From contig CALMYW010000071.1 in assembly GCA_937873665.1 (NCBI GenBank), forward strand, positions 1 to 11,601: 11,601 bases of DNA. Direction: 5' to 3'. Of this stretch, positions 1 to 9,100 are shown piece after piece (position 1 is the stretch's first letter; each line of letters starts with the position of its first letter). The notes under the pieces were generated by a model. It was not told the DNA's origin, did no database searches, and saw only the letters and a program-made list of their open reading frames with translations. The position numbers were made by a program, and so were the translations under genes. The DNA is from an uncultured Sphingorhabdus sp. Its GTDB lineage: Bacteria; Pseudomonadota; Alphaproteobacteria; Sphingomonadales; Sphingomonadaceae.

Positions 1-178
1 CCGGGGTGACTCGTAGCAGCGCGCCCCCATCACCACCGCGGTCGCCGCCGCGAGGATCACCGCCAGTTCGATTCCGTGTTGCTCAATCGAACCGGCGTCC
101 GCATGTTGCCTGACTGCGACCCGATAGTCGGAGCATTGGACGCGACCGCCTCCTGCTCTGGCAGCGCTGGCTGAACCG
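1..178. other. Left flank downstream of the leftward operon, no gene identified
   Basis: This short GC-rich flank follows the stop codon of the radical SAM gene. I read all forward frames and two reverse frames. One minus-strand frame stays open from about position 180 to the window edge and encodes a hydrophobic stretch (IELAVILAAATAVVMGARCY), but it has no convincing start codon or ribosome binding site. One plus-strand frame is open for about 57 codons without recognisable motifs. I see no rho-independent terminator: there are small GC-rich inverted repeats near 38-54 (CGCGG/CCGCG) but no T-run follows on either strand. It could be the edge of a neighbouring gene lying mostly outside the window. 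Confidence 0.4.
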
Positions 179-760
179 CTACTTGATCGCGCACGGCCAG
201 CCGTTGACCACAAAGCGTCCATCGTCACGGATCCGCCACTCGACCTCACGACTGGGCAGGTCCGCCCCCTCGATAGACGGGTCGTACCGCTTGGTCAGAT
301 AGTGAAATCGTTGGTTCGTTGAACCAACCCAGTTCCGTCGGCGATCCGGGTTGAGAGCCTCGTAGGGGCCGTCAACTAGGACATCAGTCCATGCCAGCAG
401 TTCGTGAGTACCTGGCAGCGACAGCTCATCAAGCTCCTCCATCGTGTAGCCGGTGAACGTCATGACCGACATGCCTGCACGGGAGACACCCTCCGCCACG
501 ACTGCAAGACCTTGCGCTTGTAGAAATGGTTCTCCTCCGAGGAAGGTCACGCCCTCCAACCCCCACTGCGCCTGAGCTTCGAGCAGTCGGTCGATCATGG
601 CTTCCGCTTTGAGGATCTCACGCTCGACTATCTTCAGATAGTCGGCGTTGCAGCATCCAACGCAACGCTTGTCGCAACCCTGAACCCAGAGTGCCGCGCG
701 CTTTCCCGGACCTTCCACCTCTGTGCATGGAATCCAAGACGCCAGGTTCAACCAAGACAC
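179..760 (-). CDS. NrdG-like radical SAM protein (4Fe-4S single-cluster activase family)
   Basis: A 193-residue protein with the radical SAM signature CxxxCxxC at C29, C33 and C36 (GCDKRCVGC), which would bind a 4Fe-4S cluster and S-adenosylmethionine. A GGEP motif at 75-78 (SAM-binding) and VDGPY at 129-133 also fit. The C-terminal GSTNQR (146-151) is typical of NrdG-like 4Fe-4S single-cluster proteins. Members of the wider family generate a 5'-deoxyadenosyl radical; NrdG uses it to place a glycyl radical on anaerobic ribonucleotide reductase. No NrdD or other glycyl-radical partner is encoded here, so the substrate is unknown. The start is a GTG, supported by GGAG seven bases upstream; the ATG-less N-terminus fits the length of the family. 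It is the last gene of the operon, 4 nt after the AAA+ gene, which implies a role with those proteins. The family call is firm; the function in this context is inferred. Confidence 0.9.
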   Translation of the reverse strand: MSWLNLASWIPCTEVEGPGKRAALWVQGCDKRCVGCCNADYLKIVEREILKAEAMIDRLLEAQAQWGLEGVTFLGGEPFLQAQGLAVVAEGVSRAGMSVMTFTGYTMEELDELSLPGTHELLAWTDVLVDGPYEALNPDRRRNWVGSTNQRFHYLTKRYDPSIEGADLPSREVEWRIRDDGRFVVNGWPCAIK

Positions 761-764
761 GTGC

Positions 765-2618
765 TCACTCCAGTTCGAAGTCGAATACTGGCTTCGTGCC
801 GGCCTGAACGACCTTTATGGTGCGTCCCTGTGACTTTTCAGGCGATCCAACCTGATCGAAGAGAAACTGGGCCAACGGGTCAAAGAGGTAGATCGTCAAC
901 GCGTTAAGCACTCCGCGGCCACCGCTGGTGCGATCGACCATGCCGACAATAGATTGAAGCGCCTTTGTCTCATCGATGAACTGCAAAGCGGCGGCCCCCC
1001 ACTTTTCACCCAGACGATGACGAAGGGGCTCGAGCTTCGATCGGGCGATATCGACGAGGAAATTGTCATCCGCCATGAAGTTGAATGGGATGATGTTTCC
1101 CTCGCCGATACGGCCGAGAAGCTCAGGTCGCTTCAGTTCGTTCACGAAGTGAGATCGAACCCTCTCGATGAAAGCAGTCCGAACATCCGGGTTGTCGACC
1201 GCAATTTGAGCAGCGCCAATATTGGATGTAAAGACGATGACCGTATCGGAGAACAGTACGGTGTCACCCTTGCCGTCCGTCAGTCTTCCGTCCTCAAGGA
1301 TTTGGAGAAACTTGTCAAGAATCCTGGGGTGGGCCTTTTCGATCTCATCGAACAACAACAGCGAGAACGGCCGCTTCTTCACTGCGTTGGTTAGCTGGCC
1401 GCCTTCCTCGTAGCCAACATAGCCGGGCGGTGCACCGACCAGGCGCTGGTCAGCGTGCTCGTGATTGAACTCCGACATGTCAAATCGCAGACAAGCCTCG
1501 TCATCCCCGAACAGAAACTGCGCAAGAGCCTTCGCCAGTTCAGTCTTGCCCACACCGGTCGGGCCAACGAAGAACAGAACGCCCTTTGGCGTCCTCTGTT
1601 TGCTGGAATGCTGCAGCCCAGACAAGCCCGTGTACGCGCGAACAAGAATCTGATTGACCGCATCAATCGCTTGATCCTGCCCCTTAACGCGAACCTTCAG
1701 CGTCTCGACGGCTTTGCCGAGCTTGTCGCGGTTCAGCTGCTCCCAGGGACTATGTCTTTCGCCGTAACGATACATACTGACCAGAGACTCCGCACTCATC
1801 TTTGGCAGCTGGCGCGAGAGCTTTGCGAGATTGTGAATATCGCGAAGCGTGAGCCCCTCCAGCGAATCGACGATGTCCGCCAACACCCTGCTCTTCGGGA
1901 GCACAGGGGGTTCAACGCTTAGAACAGAAGAAAGCTGAAGTACGGCCGCTTCTCGTACCGTCCGGGATGGGAGCGGCAGGTTGATTTCCTTGAAAAGCGG
2001 GTTGTTCAGATAGAGCGACGGGGGCAACACAGACAGCCCCTGACACAGGAAGACCATCAGCGTTTGCGGTCGATCCACATCGGTGGGATTGAGGCTGATA
2101 TGTGCGTCTCTGGTTGCCTTGCCCATCAGCAGCAACCAGCCCCTCTCTGCTTCGCTCAGTGAATTGGCTGGGCCAAACAAGAGGTGAGACCAGTCCAAGA
2201 CAAACGCAACCCGATCGGGTCCAGACTGTTTCATCAATCGGGAAACCACAGCCAAAAAGTCCTGCGGAGTGACTTCCAGTGTGGGCGAGTCCTGTCTAGG
2301 CTGACTTGACGGCGGAATTGCGCCCATGTCGTACTCATCCCCGGCTGCTGGCGCGGCCGGTTGTGTCGCAGCAGCAGCCAATTCCCGCCACGTTCTTGCA
2401 TCGACGCCAGAAACACCGCCAACACGGTCCCAGCGAACGACATGCCGGTAGCCGCGCTGCTTGAGCATGGCATCCACAGCATCCGGCACGCTTCGCCAGC
2501 GATCTGGAGCGGACGGGTCAGACACCACATCGATCACGTTGCCGTGCAGAATGATTCCACGCCGAATCCCGCACTCGCGGAGGAATCCGTCTTGCCAAGT
2601 TGCCTGCCCAGAAGCCAT
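765..2618 (-). CDS. AAA+ ATPase with ClpB/ClpA-type second domain and degenerate first domain
   Basis: A 617-residue protein. Residues 300-617 form a ClpB/ClpA D2-type AAA+ module: Walker A GPTGVGKT (352-359), pore loop GAPPGYVGYEEGG (395-407), Walker B LLLFDEIEK (420-428), sensor 1 TSN (464-466), a likely arginine finger R503 in LLGRIGE, and sensor 2 GGRG (566-569). The intact GYVG pore loop suggests threading or remodelling of a protein substrate. Residues 18-275 look like a second, decayed AAA+ module: a Walker B-like VAFVLDWSH (137-145), a sensor-1-like TLMVFLCQG (186-194) and a lid-like helical region, but no P-loop. An Ala/Pro-rich linker lies at about 80-115. There is no Clp N-terminal repeat domain, no ClpB middle coiled coil and no IGF/IGL ClpP-docking loop, so this is neither a housekeeping ClpB nor an evident ClpP partner. 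The ATG start directly abuts the stop of the coiled-coil gene and has AAGGGAG six bases upstream. Confidence 0.9.
   Translation of the reverse strand: MASGQATWQDGFLRECGIRRGIILHGNVIDVVSDPSAPDRWRSVPDAVDAMLKQRGYRHVVRWDRVGGVSGVDARTWRELAAAATQPAAPAAGDEYDMGAIPPSSQPRQDSPTLEVTPQDFLAVVSRLMKQSGPDRVAFVLDWSHLLFGPANSLSEAERGWLLLMGKATRDAHISLNPTDVDRPQTLMVFLCQGLSVLPPSLYLNNPLFKEINLPLPSRTVREAAVLQLSSVLSVEPPVLPKSRVLADIVDSLEGLTLRDIHNLAKLSRQLPKMSAESLVSMYRYGERHSPWEQLNRDKLGKAVETLKVRVKGQDQAIDAVNQILVRAYTGLSGLQHSSKQRTPKGVLFFVGPTGVGKTELAKALAQFLFGDDEACLRFDMSEFNHEHADQRLVGAPPGYVGYEEGGQLTNAVKKRPFSLLLFDEIEKAHPRILDKFLQILEDGRLTDGKGDTVLFSDTVIVFTSNIGAAQIAVDNPDVRTAFIERVRSHFVNELKRPELLGRIGEGNIIPFNFMADDNFLVDIARSKLEPLRHRLGEKWGAAALQFIDETKALQSIVGMVDRTSGGRGVLNALTIYLFDPLAQFLFDQVGSPEKSQGRTIKVVQAGTKPVFDFELE
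768..771 (-). promoter_or_regulatory. Ribosome binding site supporting a GTG start for the radical SAM gene
   Basis: On the minus strand GGAG lies within the last codons of the AAA+ gene, seven bases before GTG 760. The spacing is ideal and supports this non-ATG start, which also keeps the full N-terminus upstream of the cysteine motif. Confidence 0.6.
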
Positions 2619-3752
2619 CTATTTCTCCCTTGTCATTCCAGGTTGGGGCTTGGCATCGCTGTCCTTGTCGTCCGGGTTTTCCCAAAGAACGCGCTCGGTC
2701 GAAAGCTGGATCCCATATATTGATTGCAATCGGGGAAGGACCGTATCGATATCCTTCTTACACGCCGACCCTTGGTAGTGATCAAACTTGTAGTTCAGCT
2801 TTCCGCTGAGCTCAACTTTGAACAGCGCCTGTGCGCCTGCAGGCCGTCGGCCAAGGATCACCACCTCGTTTGCACTACCTTCTCGCACAAGGCGAGGTTT
2901 TTCCGTAACAAAGCCCGCATCCTCAAGTGCGCGGTAAACCGCCTGCACTACTTCCCGTCGGCAGCTCTCGTCGACTACCGCTGAATCAAGCTCTCTGGTA
3001 ACTTCGACCAAGTGCTTGGCAGCATCTTCTGGCGACATCTTTCTAACAGCATCGAGCGACACGCCCAAGGCCTGTGCGCGCTCTGCAGCACCACCACCGA
3101 CCAGGGCAATCTGGTCGCGGCATAGCTGCAGAGTCTCTTCCGTAGTGCTCGCCTCGGCGGCCCTGGACTCCTGCTCTCTGATCTGATGGGACTTCTTGCC
3201 GTACTCGACCTTGACCGCTCTCAACGCGGTTCGCAGGTCGTCAGCGGAGACGCGACTCTGTGCTCCCATCAGTCGGGATCGAACTTCAGAGAGGGACTTG
3301 AAGGCCAGTTGCCTCGCAAGCGGATCGGCCCAGGTCGTCAGCTCATCCTGCCAGGCAATCTCCAGCTCCTGCCGTGCCTTCGCCTGCTGTTCAACTCGGA
3401 TGCGCTCCGCCTCGCGAGCAGCTTCCTCTGCCTCGCGCTGCGCCTGAATGAAGGCCTGACGCATCCCACGGGCATGTCGAGGTAGCGCGTGTACACGTCG
3501 CCCCAACTCAATGCTCATGTCTCGCGCAGCGGCAGGGTCGCTTTCTAAGAGCCTCGTCAGATGCGCCAGTTCTCTTTCGATTGCCGAGTACTCGGCCTCA
3601 ACGTACTCGCTCAGCCCTTGGCTCTGCACGTCGTCCAGCAAGCCACGATACCTATCAAGGTAACTCCGAGTCGTCTCTCGAACACGCTGGTTGAATATGT
3701 CCTGTCGCCGCTGGCGCTCAATTTGATAAAGCGCCTCATGATGTCTGCTCAT
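2619..3752 (-). CDS. Coiled-coil protein of unknown function
   Basis: I do not recognise this 377-residue protein. Residues 1-215 are highly charged and helical, with long Glu/Arg/Ala-rich stretches (about 8-70 and 100-200) that look like coiled coil. Residues 205-255 include a short helical region (LGVSLDAVRKMSPEDAAKHL). Residues 260-358 look like a compact alpha/beta domain with conserved-looking pieces FDHYQGSACKKD (323-334) and RVLWENPDD (354-362). The tail is short and polar. I see no signal peptide or membrane segment, so it is probably cytoplasmic. The ATG overlaps the stop of the PIN gene (ATGA), with a purine-rich AGGAAGGGGG upstream, and its TAG touches the ATG of the AAA+ gene. Such coupling suggests a stoichiometric partner, perhaps an adaptor or scaffold for the AAA+ protein. 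The role is inference only. Confidence 0.8.
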   Translation of the reverse strand: MSRHHEALYQIERQRRQDIFNQRVRETTRSYLDRYRGLLDDVQSQGLSEYVEAEYSAIERELAHLTRLLESDPAAARDMSIELGRRVHALPRHARGMRQAFIQAQREAEEAAREAERIRVEQQAKARQELEIAWQDELTTWADPLARQLAFKSLSEVRSRLMGAQSRVSADDLRTALRAVKVEYGKKSHQIREQESRAAEASTTEETLQLCRDQIALVGGGAAERAQALGVSLDAVRKMSPEDAAKHLVEVTRELDSAVVDESCRREVVQAVYRALEDAGFVTEKPRLVREGSANEVVILGRRPAGAQALFKVELSGKLNYKFDHYQGSACKKDIDTVLPRLQSIYGIQLSTERVLWENPDDKDSDAKPQPGMTREK

Positions 3753-6181
3753 CTTCGCCCCCTTCCTGCGTCGCGTCTGCCGCCCTGATTCGGAGTTACG
3801 CCTCTGTACTCCTCTGGCAACATGGCAGCGATGTTCTCCGCCCGCGCCTTATTGCGAAAGTTCCTGTCCCCGGTTACGACGAGCACGTCGCTCAGCCGAA
3901 GGTGCAGAGCAACCGACAGAATTCGATTGTCCGAAGTAGGCTCCCAATCGGGAGGTAAGAGGTCGAGTACTTCGGATTCGTAGCTCACGGCCTGCCCAGC
4001 GCGCTCCAAGGATCGAATGGCTGAACGCGCCTTGTGAGCCTTGTCTTCTTCCGCCGATTCCTTGATCCCATCCAACTCTTCGAGCACACGACGGGGGACG
4101 ACCGGAATGTCGCCCCGTCGCATGGTGGACAACAGGTCCGGCACCTGCATCAAAGCGCTTGTATCGAGCACGACGAGTCTTTGCCCTGATGGCGCAGGAT
4201 GTGCGAGGTGCTGACTTGCCAACACGCGCCACGCGCCAACCATCGTGTCGAACTGAGCCACCCTATCCATCGCATCGCCAGCAAGCGCTGGTCGCAGTCC
4301 TCGAACCACTTCGCTTGCTGCTTGCCACCTGCCAACACTGGCCAGCGCCGATGTCTTCACTCCCTGGAGGCTTAGGTTGCCACTCGCCGCATCTTCCAGA
4401 GACTTCAAGCCAACATCACGAAGTACCGCCTGGTGGGCAGACCTGATCAACTCGATTGGCTGAGCATAGGCATGCGGGCCGAACAGTGTCAGCACTCCAT
4501 CGGAAAAGGCGTCCGTGATCCACCTTTGCAATAGTGCGTCACCGATAACGCGGTCTGGCAATGCGAACGAATTTCCCGTTGCCTCGCGAAGTCTCGCCAG
4601 AGACTCGACATCTGAAACTGTGCCGCAATGCGCCAATAGCGCCTGCATGACATCACCGGACTTGGTAGGCAGCAGTCGATCGATATCCAGGAGCCATCCC
4701 AGAATGTCGTCAAACGCAACCTCTTCATCTAAATGAGAAATTGCGGCAACCAGTTGATCGCTCAGCGCGCTGTGCCAATCTGGCCTCCAGTCCTCTCCTG
4801 ATCGAGGAGAGAACCGTTCCAGAGCCAGCGCAAAGTTGGATGCATCCGCAATCAGTTCCTTCAACGCCAGTGCGGCCACTCTAGAGCGCCAGCGCGAGAT
4901 GGTCTCCTGCGGTGGCTCCCAGATTACGGCAAGTGCAAAGACATCTGCATCCTGACTGCTTGTCAGGCCAGACTGCAGCGCAGACTGAATTGCACCCCAG
5001 ACATGACGACTCGTGTTCTTGTCTGCAGTCAGACCCAAGACTGCTCTGCGTTCCTGGCCCGCCCAAAAAACCTTTGCCAATCCAGTCAGATGAGCCTCTG
5101 GTGAGTGATCTTCGTTGCGGAGGATCAGTCCATCGAACCCTTGGGGCAGATCCGATGGCGCCGCCATCTCAAGCCAGATGGTTCCCTGTTTCGAAGGCAG
5201 TCGGTGAACTACAGGATCAACACTTTTGAACAGAGCAGTCAGACGCTGGATGACACGCCCCTCTCTTTTCAGCAAGACCACGTCTTCGTCAACGTGCCGT
5301 TCCAGCTGAGCTTCATCGACGAGCACTCTCAGTGCCGTTCTCGACGAACCTACTTGAGTACCCGAATCCGTGGACCCGTTACCCAGAGGCGCTATTGCAA
5401 GAGCGCTACTGAAACTTGTCTGACTGAGAGTCGGCCAACCTGACGATGCCTCACGTGCGAGGACTGGCTCCAGAATGTGCTGCCAGATCACATCGGGATT
5501 TGCCAAGGCCAACCATCGATCAAGATCAGGTGATCCCTGTGCCTTGATGGAAAGCACGCCCGACTCATCGCATTCGAGACTGACTTGGTGCTGCTCCCAG
5601 GCCACACCGATTACCCGAGATTGAACAGAGTGAATTTCGGTACTCGGTGACTTCCAGGCATGCCGCTCGCCCGCCACAGCCTCTCGTACCAGCGCAGAAC
5701 AGTCCGAAGGCTGGAGCACCGCATCGCTCACAAATGGCTTGATGGGAGTTTGGGACAGGCGGCTTTCCAAGCGTTGCGATTTGACCGAATTCGACAGCGG
5801 GAAGAACCGATGCGTGACGGTTGCCTGCTGTGATCGACTCGGTAGCCGATCACGCTCTAGAAAGGCGAATCCATCGGCTGTGAGGGACAGGTCAGCCAGA
5901 CGAATGGTCATGTAGTCTTGCGAACCAGGGTTTGCCAAGACCCCCATATAGATCAGGTTCTCAACGCTCGGCCCGACCAGCTCGTTTGCCGAAGCCACGC
6001 CAAGCTGCTTCTCGAAGATCTGGGACAACGTCATCCCGGCGATCTCGGGCGTAGTCCTGTATCTTCCGCATAGTCTCATCACCATCCGCTCGAACACCGT
6101 GGGCGCGCGGACCGTCTGGTACGTCACATCTGATTCAATCTCGTACAGAGGCAAGCCGACCGAAAACGTACCCAACTTCAT
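3749..6181 (-). CDS. Large protein with C-terminal PIN-type nuclease domain
   Basis: An 810-residue protein. Residues 668-795 form a PIN domain of the type seen at the N-terminus of PhoH2-like proteins and in eukaryotic SMG6-like nucleases. It begins with VVLDTSAL (D673), then has RVLEELDGIK (E701/E702, D704), SDNRIL (D751) and VVTGDRNFRNKA (D772). These acidic residues would hold the metal ions for single-strand RNA or DNA cleavage, and all appear intact. The first 110 residues look like a winged-helix-type region (TTPEIAGMTLSQIFEKQLG, then a short beta wing and LTADGFAFLERD). Residues 110-660 are unrecognised and largely helical after 430. The C-terminus is Gly/Arg-rich (GGRRDAGRGRR). The ATG overlaps the helicase stop (ATGA), with GAGG nine bases upstream, so translation is probably coupled to the helicase and the two may form a helicase-nuclease pair. 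The PIN assignment is strong; the rest is unassigned. Confidence 0.85.
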   Translation of the reverse strand: MKLGTFSVGLPLYEIESDVTYQTVRAPTVFERMVMRLCGRYRTTPEIAGMTLSQIFEKQLGVASANELVGPSVENLIYMGVLANPGSQDYMTIRLADLSLTADGFAFLERDRLPSRSQQATVTHRFFPLSNSVKSQRLESRLSQTPIKPFVSDAVLQPSDCSALVREAVAGERHAWKSPSTEIHSVQSRVIGVAWEQHQVSLECDESGVLSIKAQGSPDLDRWLALANPDVIWQHILEPVLAREASSGWPTLSQTSFSSALAIAPLGNGSTDSGTQVGSSRTALRVLVDEAQLERHVDEDVVLLKREGRVIQRLTALFKSVDPVVHRLPSKQGTIWLEMAAPSDLPQGFDGLILRNEDHSPEAHLTGLAKVFWAGQERRAVLGLTADKNTSRHVWGAIQSALQSGLTSSQDADVFALAVIWEPPQETISRWRSRVAALALKELIADASNFALALERFSPRSGEDWRPDWHSALSDQLVAAISHLDEEVAFDDILGWLLDIDRLLPTKSGDVMQALLAHCGTVSDVESLARLREATGNSFALPDRVIGDALLQRWITDAFSDGVLTLFGPHAYAQPIELIRSAHQAVLRDVGLKSLEDAASGNLSLQGVKTSALASVGRWQAASEVVRGLRPALAGDAMDRVAQFDTMVGAWRVLASQHLAHPAPSGQRLVVLDTSALMQVPDLLSTMRRGDIPVVPRRVLEELDGIKESAEEDKAHKARSAIRSLERAGQAVSYESEVLDLLPPDWEPTSDNRILSVALHLRLSDVLVVTGDRNFRNKARAENIAAMLPEEYRGVTPNQGGRRDAGRGRR

Positions 6182-9100
6182 CGCCGGTCACCTCGATTCC
6201 CAGATCCAGGGCGGGCCGCAAATTGACGCTGCCCAGATCCATCCTTTCGCATCAATCGGCTTGCCGGGATCAGGCGGGCATCCCTATCCAGTTGATTCAA
6301 GATGTCCTTGTAGACCATCCGCGTGGACGAGCCTTCTCGGTCCATATATGGCAGGGTCACCTCGTATGACTCGTACATGCTTCTTGCTCCAAATACGATC
6401 AAGAGCTCCTGCGCTCGGGAGAAGGCCACGTTGATGAACTCGTAGCGCGCAACGTTGGCTCGACTTGACCTGCGCCTCGCTGTGCCTGCACCACCCTTAG
6501 CCTCGAACCCATCGTTGCGTACCAGACTGACGAGAATGATCGGCTTCTCTTTGCCTTGATAGCGAATCACGGTGTTGACTTCGACGTCCAAGCAGTCGAA
6601 CCGACCGGAAGGCTTAACTGCACGGATTGCCTCGCGGATCAACCTGCATTGGCGCGCGTAGAACGACACCACACCCACATGCCGCCGCTTCTGTGGCGAG
6701 TACCCGGCAAGGGCAGACTGCTTGTCCAATTGGACCAACGTGTGCGCAATCAGGTCCGCCTCAAGCCGGTTGCTACGCATGGGTTTGCCGTTGCTATCGA
6801 GGTCCTCCTTGTGAATCCGGTCATCCAGATTTCGTGAGGTATCGACCCACAGCACATGGCCTGCCGCTGTGACCACTGGCTGGTTGTTCTTGTCAACGAG
6901 CGTCAGATGATGGGCACGCTGCACGTCGGGATCGGTTAGGCCACACACGAGCCGTTGCTCGTAGAAGTGGTTGATCATCGACATGATCTGCGGGTGCATG
7001 CGGAACTGCACTTCAAGGCGTGCTCGTATGGAGTCGTCCGCTGCCTCAAAGTGCGACTTGAACAAGGAGGCCGTGACCATCTTTTCAAAGCGATGGAGGT
7101 TGTGGCGCGTCAAAGATGTCCTGCTCTCTTGCTCGTCATCCTCCGCTTCGTCCACGACATCGCTGAACGTCTGCGCATCTGTCCCCTCTTGAAACAATGG
7201 AGGGAGTTGCCGATGGTCGCCGACCAGTATGGAGCGGCGTGCACGCATCAACGGCAGTAGCATTTCTAGTGGCGTTGCCTTGCTAACCTCGTCGATGATG
7301 GCCACATCAAAGCTGACCTGCCCCGACTCTTCCAGCGTCTGCTCGCGCTCGTTGCAGGTAATTGCGACCACGTTGCACTGCGGCACATAGATTTCTTTGA
7401 AGTGCTCCCAATCCGCCTGGTGGGAACCAGGGCGCCGAAGGTCGGTGACCCAGTCTTGCAGGAGCGGCCCCCAGACCTTTTGCACCGCCTGCTGAGTAGC
7501 AATTTGCTCCCTCAAGGCGGATGCGTCGCGCTCACGCAAAGCAACCTGCTGCGCGAGCAGTGCTCCGACATCTGATTGCTGATCCTGATGCGCGCCACCC
7601 GACGAAAGCGCGTCGAGCAACTCCACACTTCGTGCATGGCAGGCGGCTAGGGCTTGGCGAACCCGAGGTTCCTTTAGGCTTAGTTGTTCAAGGTCGTGCT
7701 CGCGCTGCCTCCACTCAGACTCGTCCACCTCGGGCGCCACACTAAGCTCAAGGAGCTTGTCGGCTTCCGCCAACAGCCGCTGCAAGGCAGCTCGAATAGC
7801 TTCCCCCGCTTCGCTCAACGACGTGAGACGAACGGCCAGATCGTTGCCAGCTTGCTCGGCGTTGTCGATTGAGGCTGACCAACTATCTGCGTCGGTAAAC
7901 AGATCCCCGTACAACTCGGCACTCAGGCCGCCTGCCGAGTTGCTGCGTACTTGTTTAATTTCCTGACGTTTGGCTCTCCAGGCGGGCACCAAGCTCTCGT
8001 CATCGTCCACGCGCTCAGCGAGCGCCTTTTCCTCAGCCTCGAGTTGTGCCAGTCGAATGGCTACATCTGGACTTTGAAGCGGGCGAGCCCCTGCAGCATG
8101 CAAGCGCGCGACATCGTTTCGCAGGTCCTTCAGACGCGCATTGAGCTTGGTCCAGAACCTGAGCAACCCAGCGAGCATCAAGGGGCGCTGCTGTGGCACA
8201 GCCTCCCAGTCCGCGCTTGAGACAGGCAGCTTTGATTTCGCCGCGGACAGTCTGAATAAGGCGGCGGCCAGTTCCGAGGACTGTGGCTCCGGTAGTGACC
8301 AGCCTTCCGGAATGTCACCGTCGCCAGCGATCAGAAACTCCCTGAAGGCGAGCAGCCGATTTCGTCGCTGCTTCACATCTTCGTTTTTCTGAGCCTGCTC
8401 CTGAAGTCGTTGCCACGCGCGATCTCTTTCCAGCTTCGCTCGGGCTCGATCCTGCTCGAACCGTACGATTCCCTGCTCGGCGTCCCCGATGTCGCGTCGC
8501 ACGTACTCAGCCCTGTCTAGCCAGGATTGAAGCTGATTCAGGCGCTCAGAGGATTCGTGCCATGGTCGAAGGAACCGCTCCTCCGAGTGCTCAGCCAGTG
8601 ATGAGTAGTACCGCGACAAGGCGGCTTGCTGCACGAACGACTTACCTTCACCCGACACCTTATCCAAGTCCCGCGCAAGACGAATCACACGCAAGTCGGG
8701 GTGTTTACCGAGTCGATCAAGCGCGTTGTCGACAGCCGTGTGGGCCTGGCTTGCCAACAGGACTCGCTCGCCTCTGCGAGCCAGTTGCATGATGGCTTCC
8801 GCAATCACAGTCGTCTTGCCGGTACCTGGCGGACCTTGAATCAAACAAAGGTCAGGCGCGGCAATGATCTTCTCGACCGCCTCTTTCTGAAATGGGTTCA
8901 GGTCATCTCGGAACCACTGTGAGACTTTCTGGGTGGTCGTTGGATTCTTGGCTTGCTTGACGTCGAACAGATACGACGACAGGTAGGGTGCATAGCCACC
9001 TTGGTCCTGCAGGCGCTTGATGGCCATTTCGTGGCGCCGGATCAGGGCAAGGTCCCCGGCCGCCGATACTGACAGGAAGCCTTGTTCTGGGATTCTTGAC

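Noticed and set aside
38..54. Rho-independent terminator after the radical SAM gene
   Set aside because: There is a GC-rich CGCGG/CCGCG pair but no T-run on the relevant strand and the site lies over 120 bases past the stop codon.
179..760. Prokaryotic viperin or housekeeping NrdG
   Set aside because: The protein is only 193 residues, has the NrdG-like small-activase layout rather than the longer MoaA-like viperin fold, and there is no nrdD beside it to justify the nrdG name.
1455..1922. 155-codon plus-strand open frame inside the AAA+ gene
   Set aside because: It is antisense to a clearly conserved AAA+ domain, has no recognisable motif and is typical of shadow frames in GC-rich DNA; other long antisense frames in the window were dropped for the same reason.
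765..2618. Housekeeping ClpB or ClpA
   Set aside because: Only the second AAA+ module matches; the N-domain repeats, functional first P-loop, ClpB middle domain and ClpP-docking loop are all missing.
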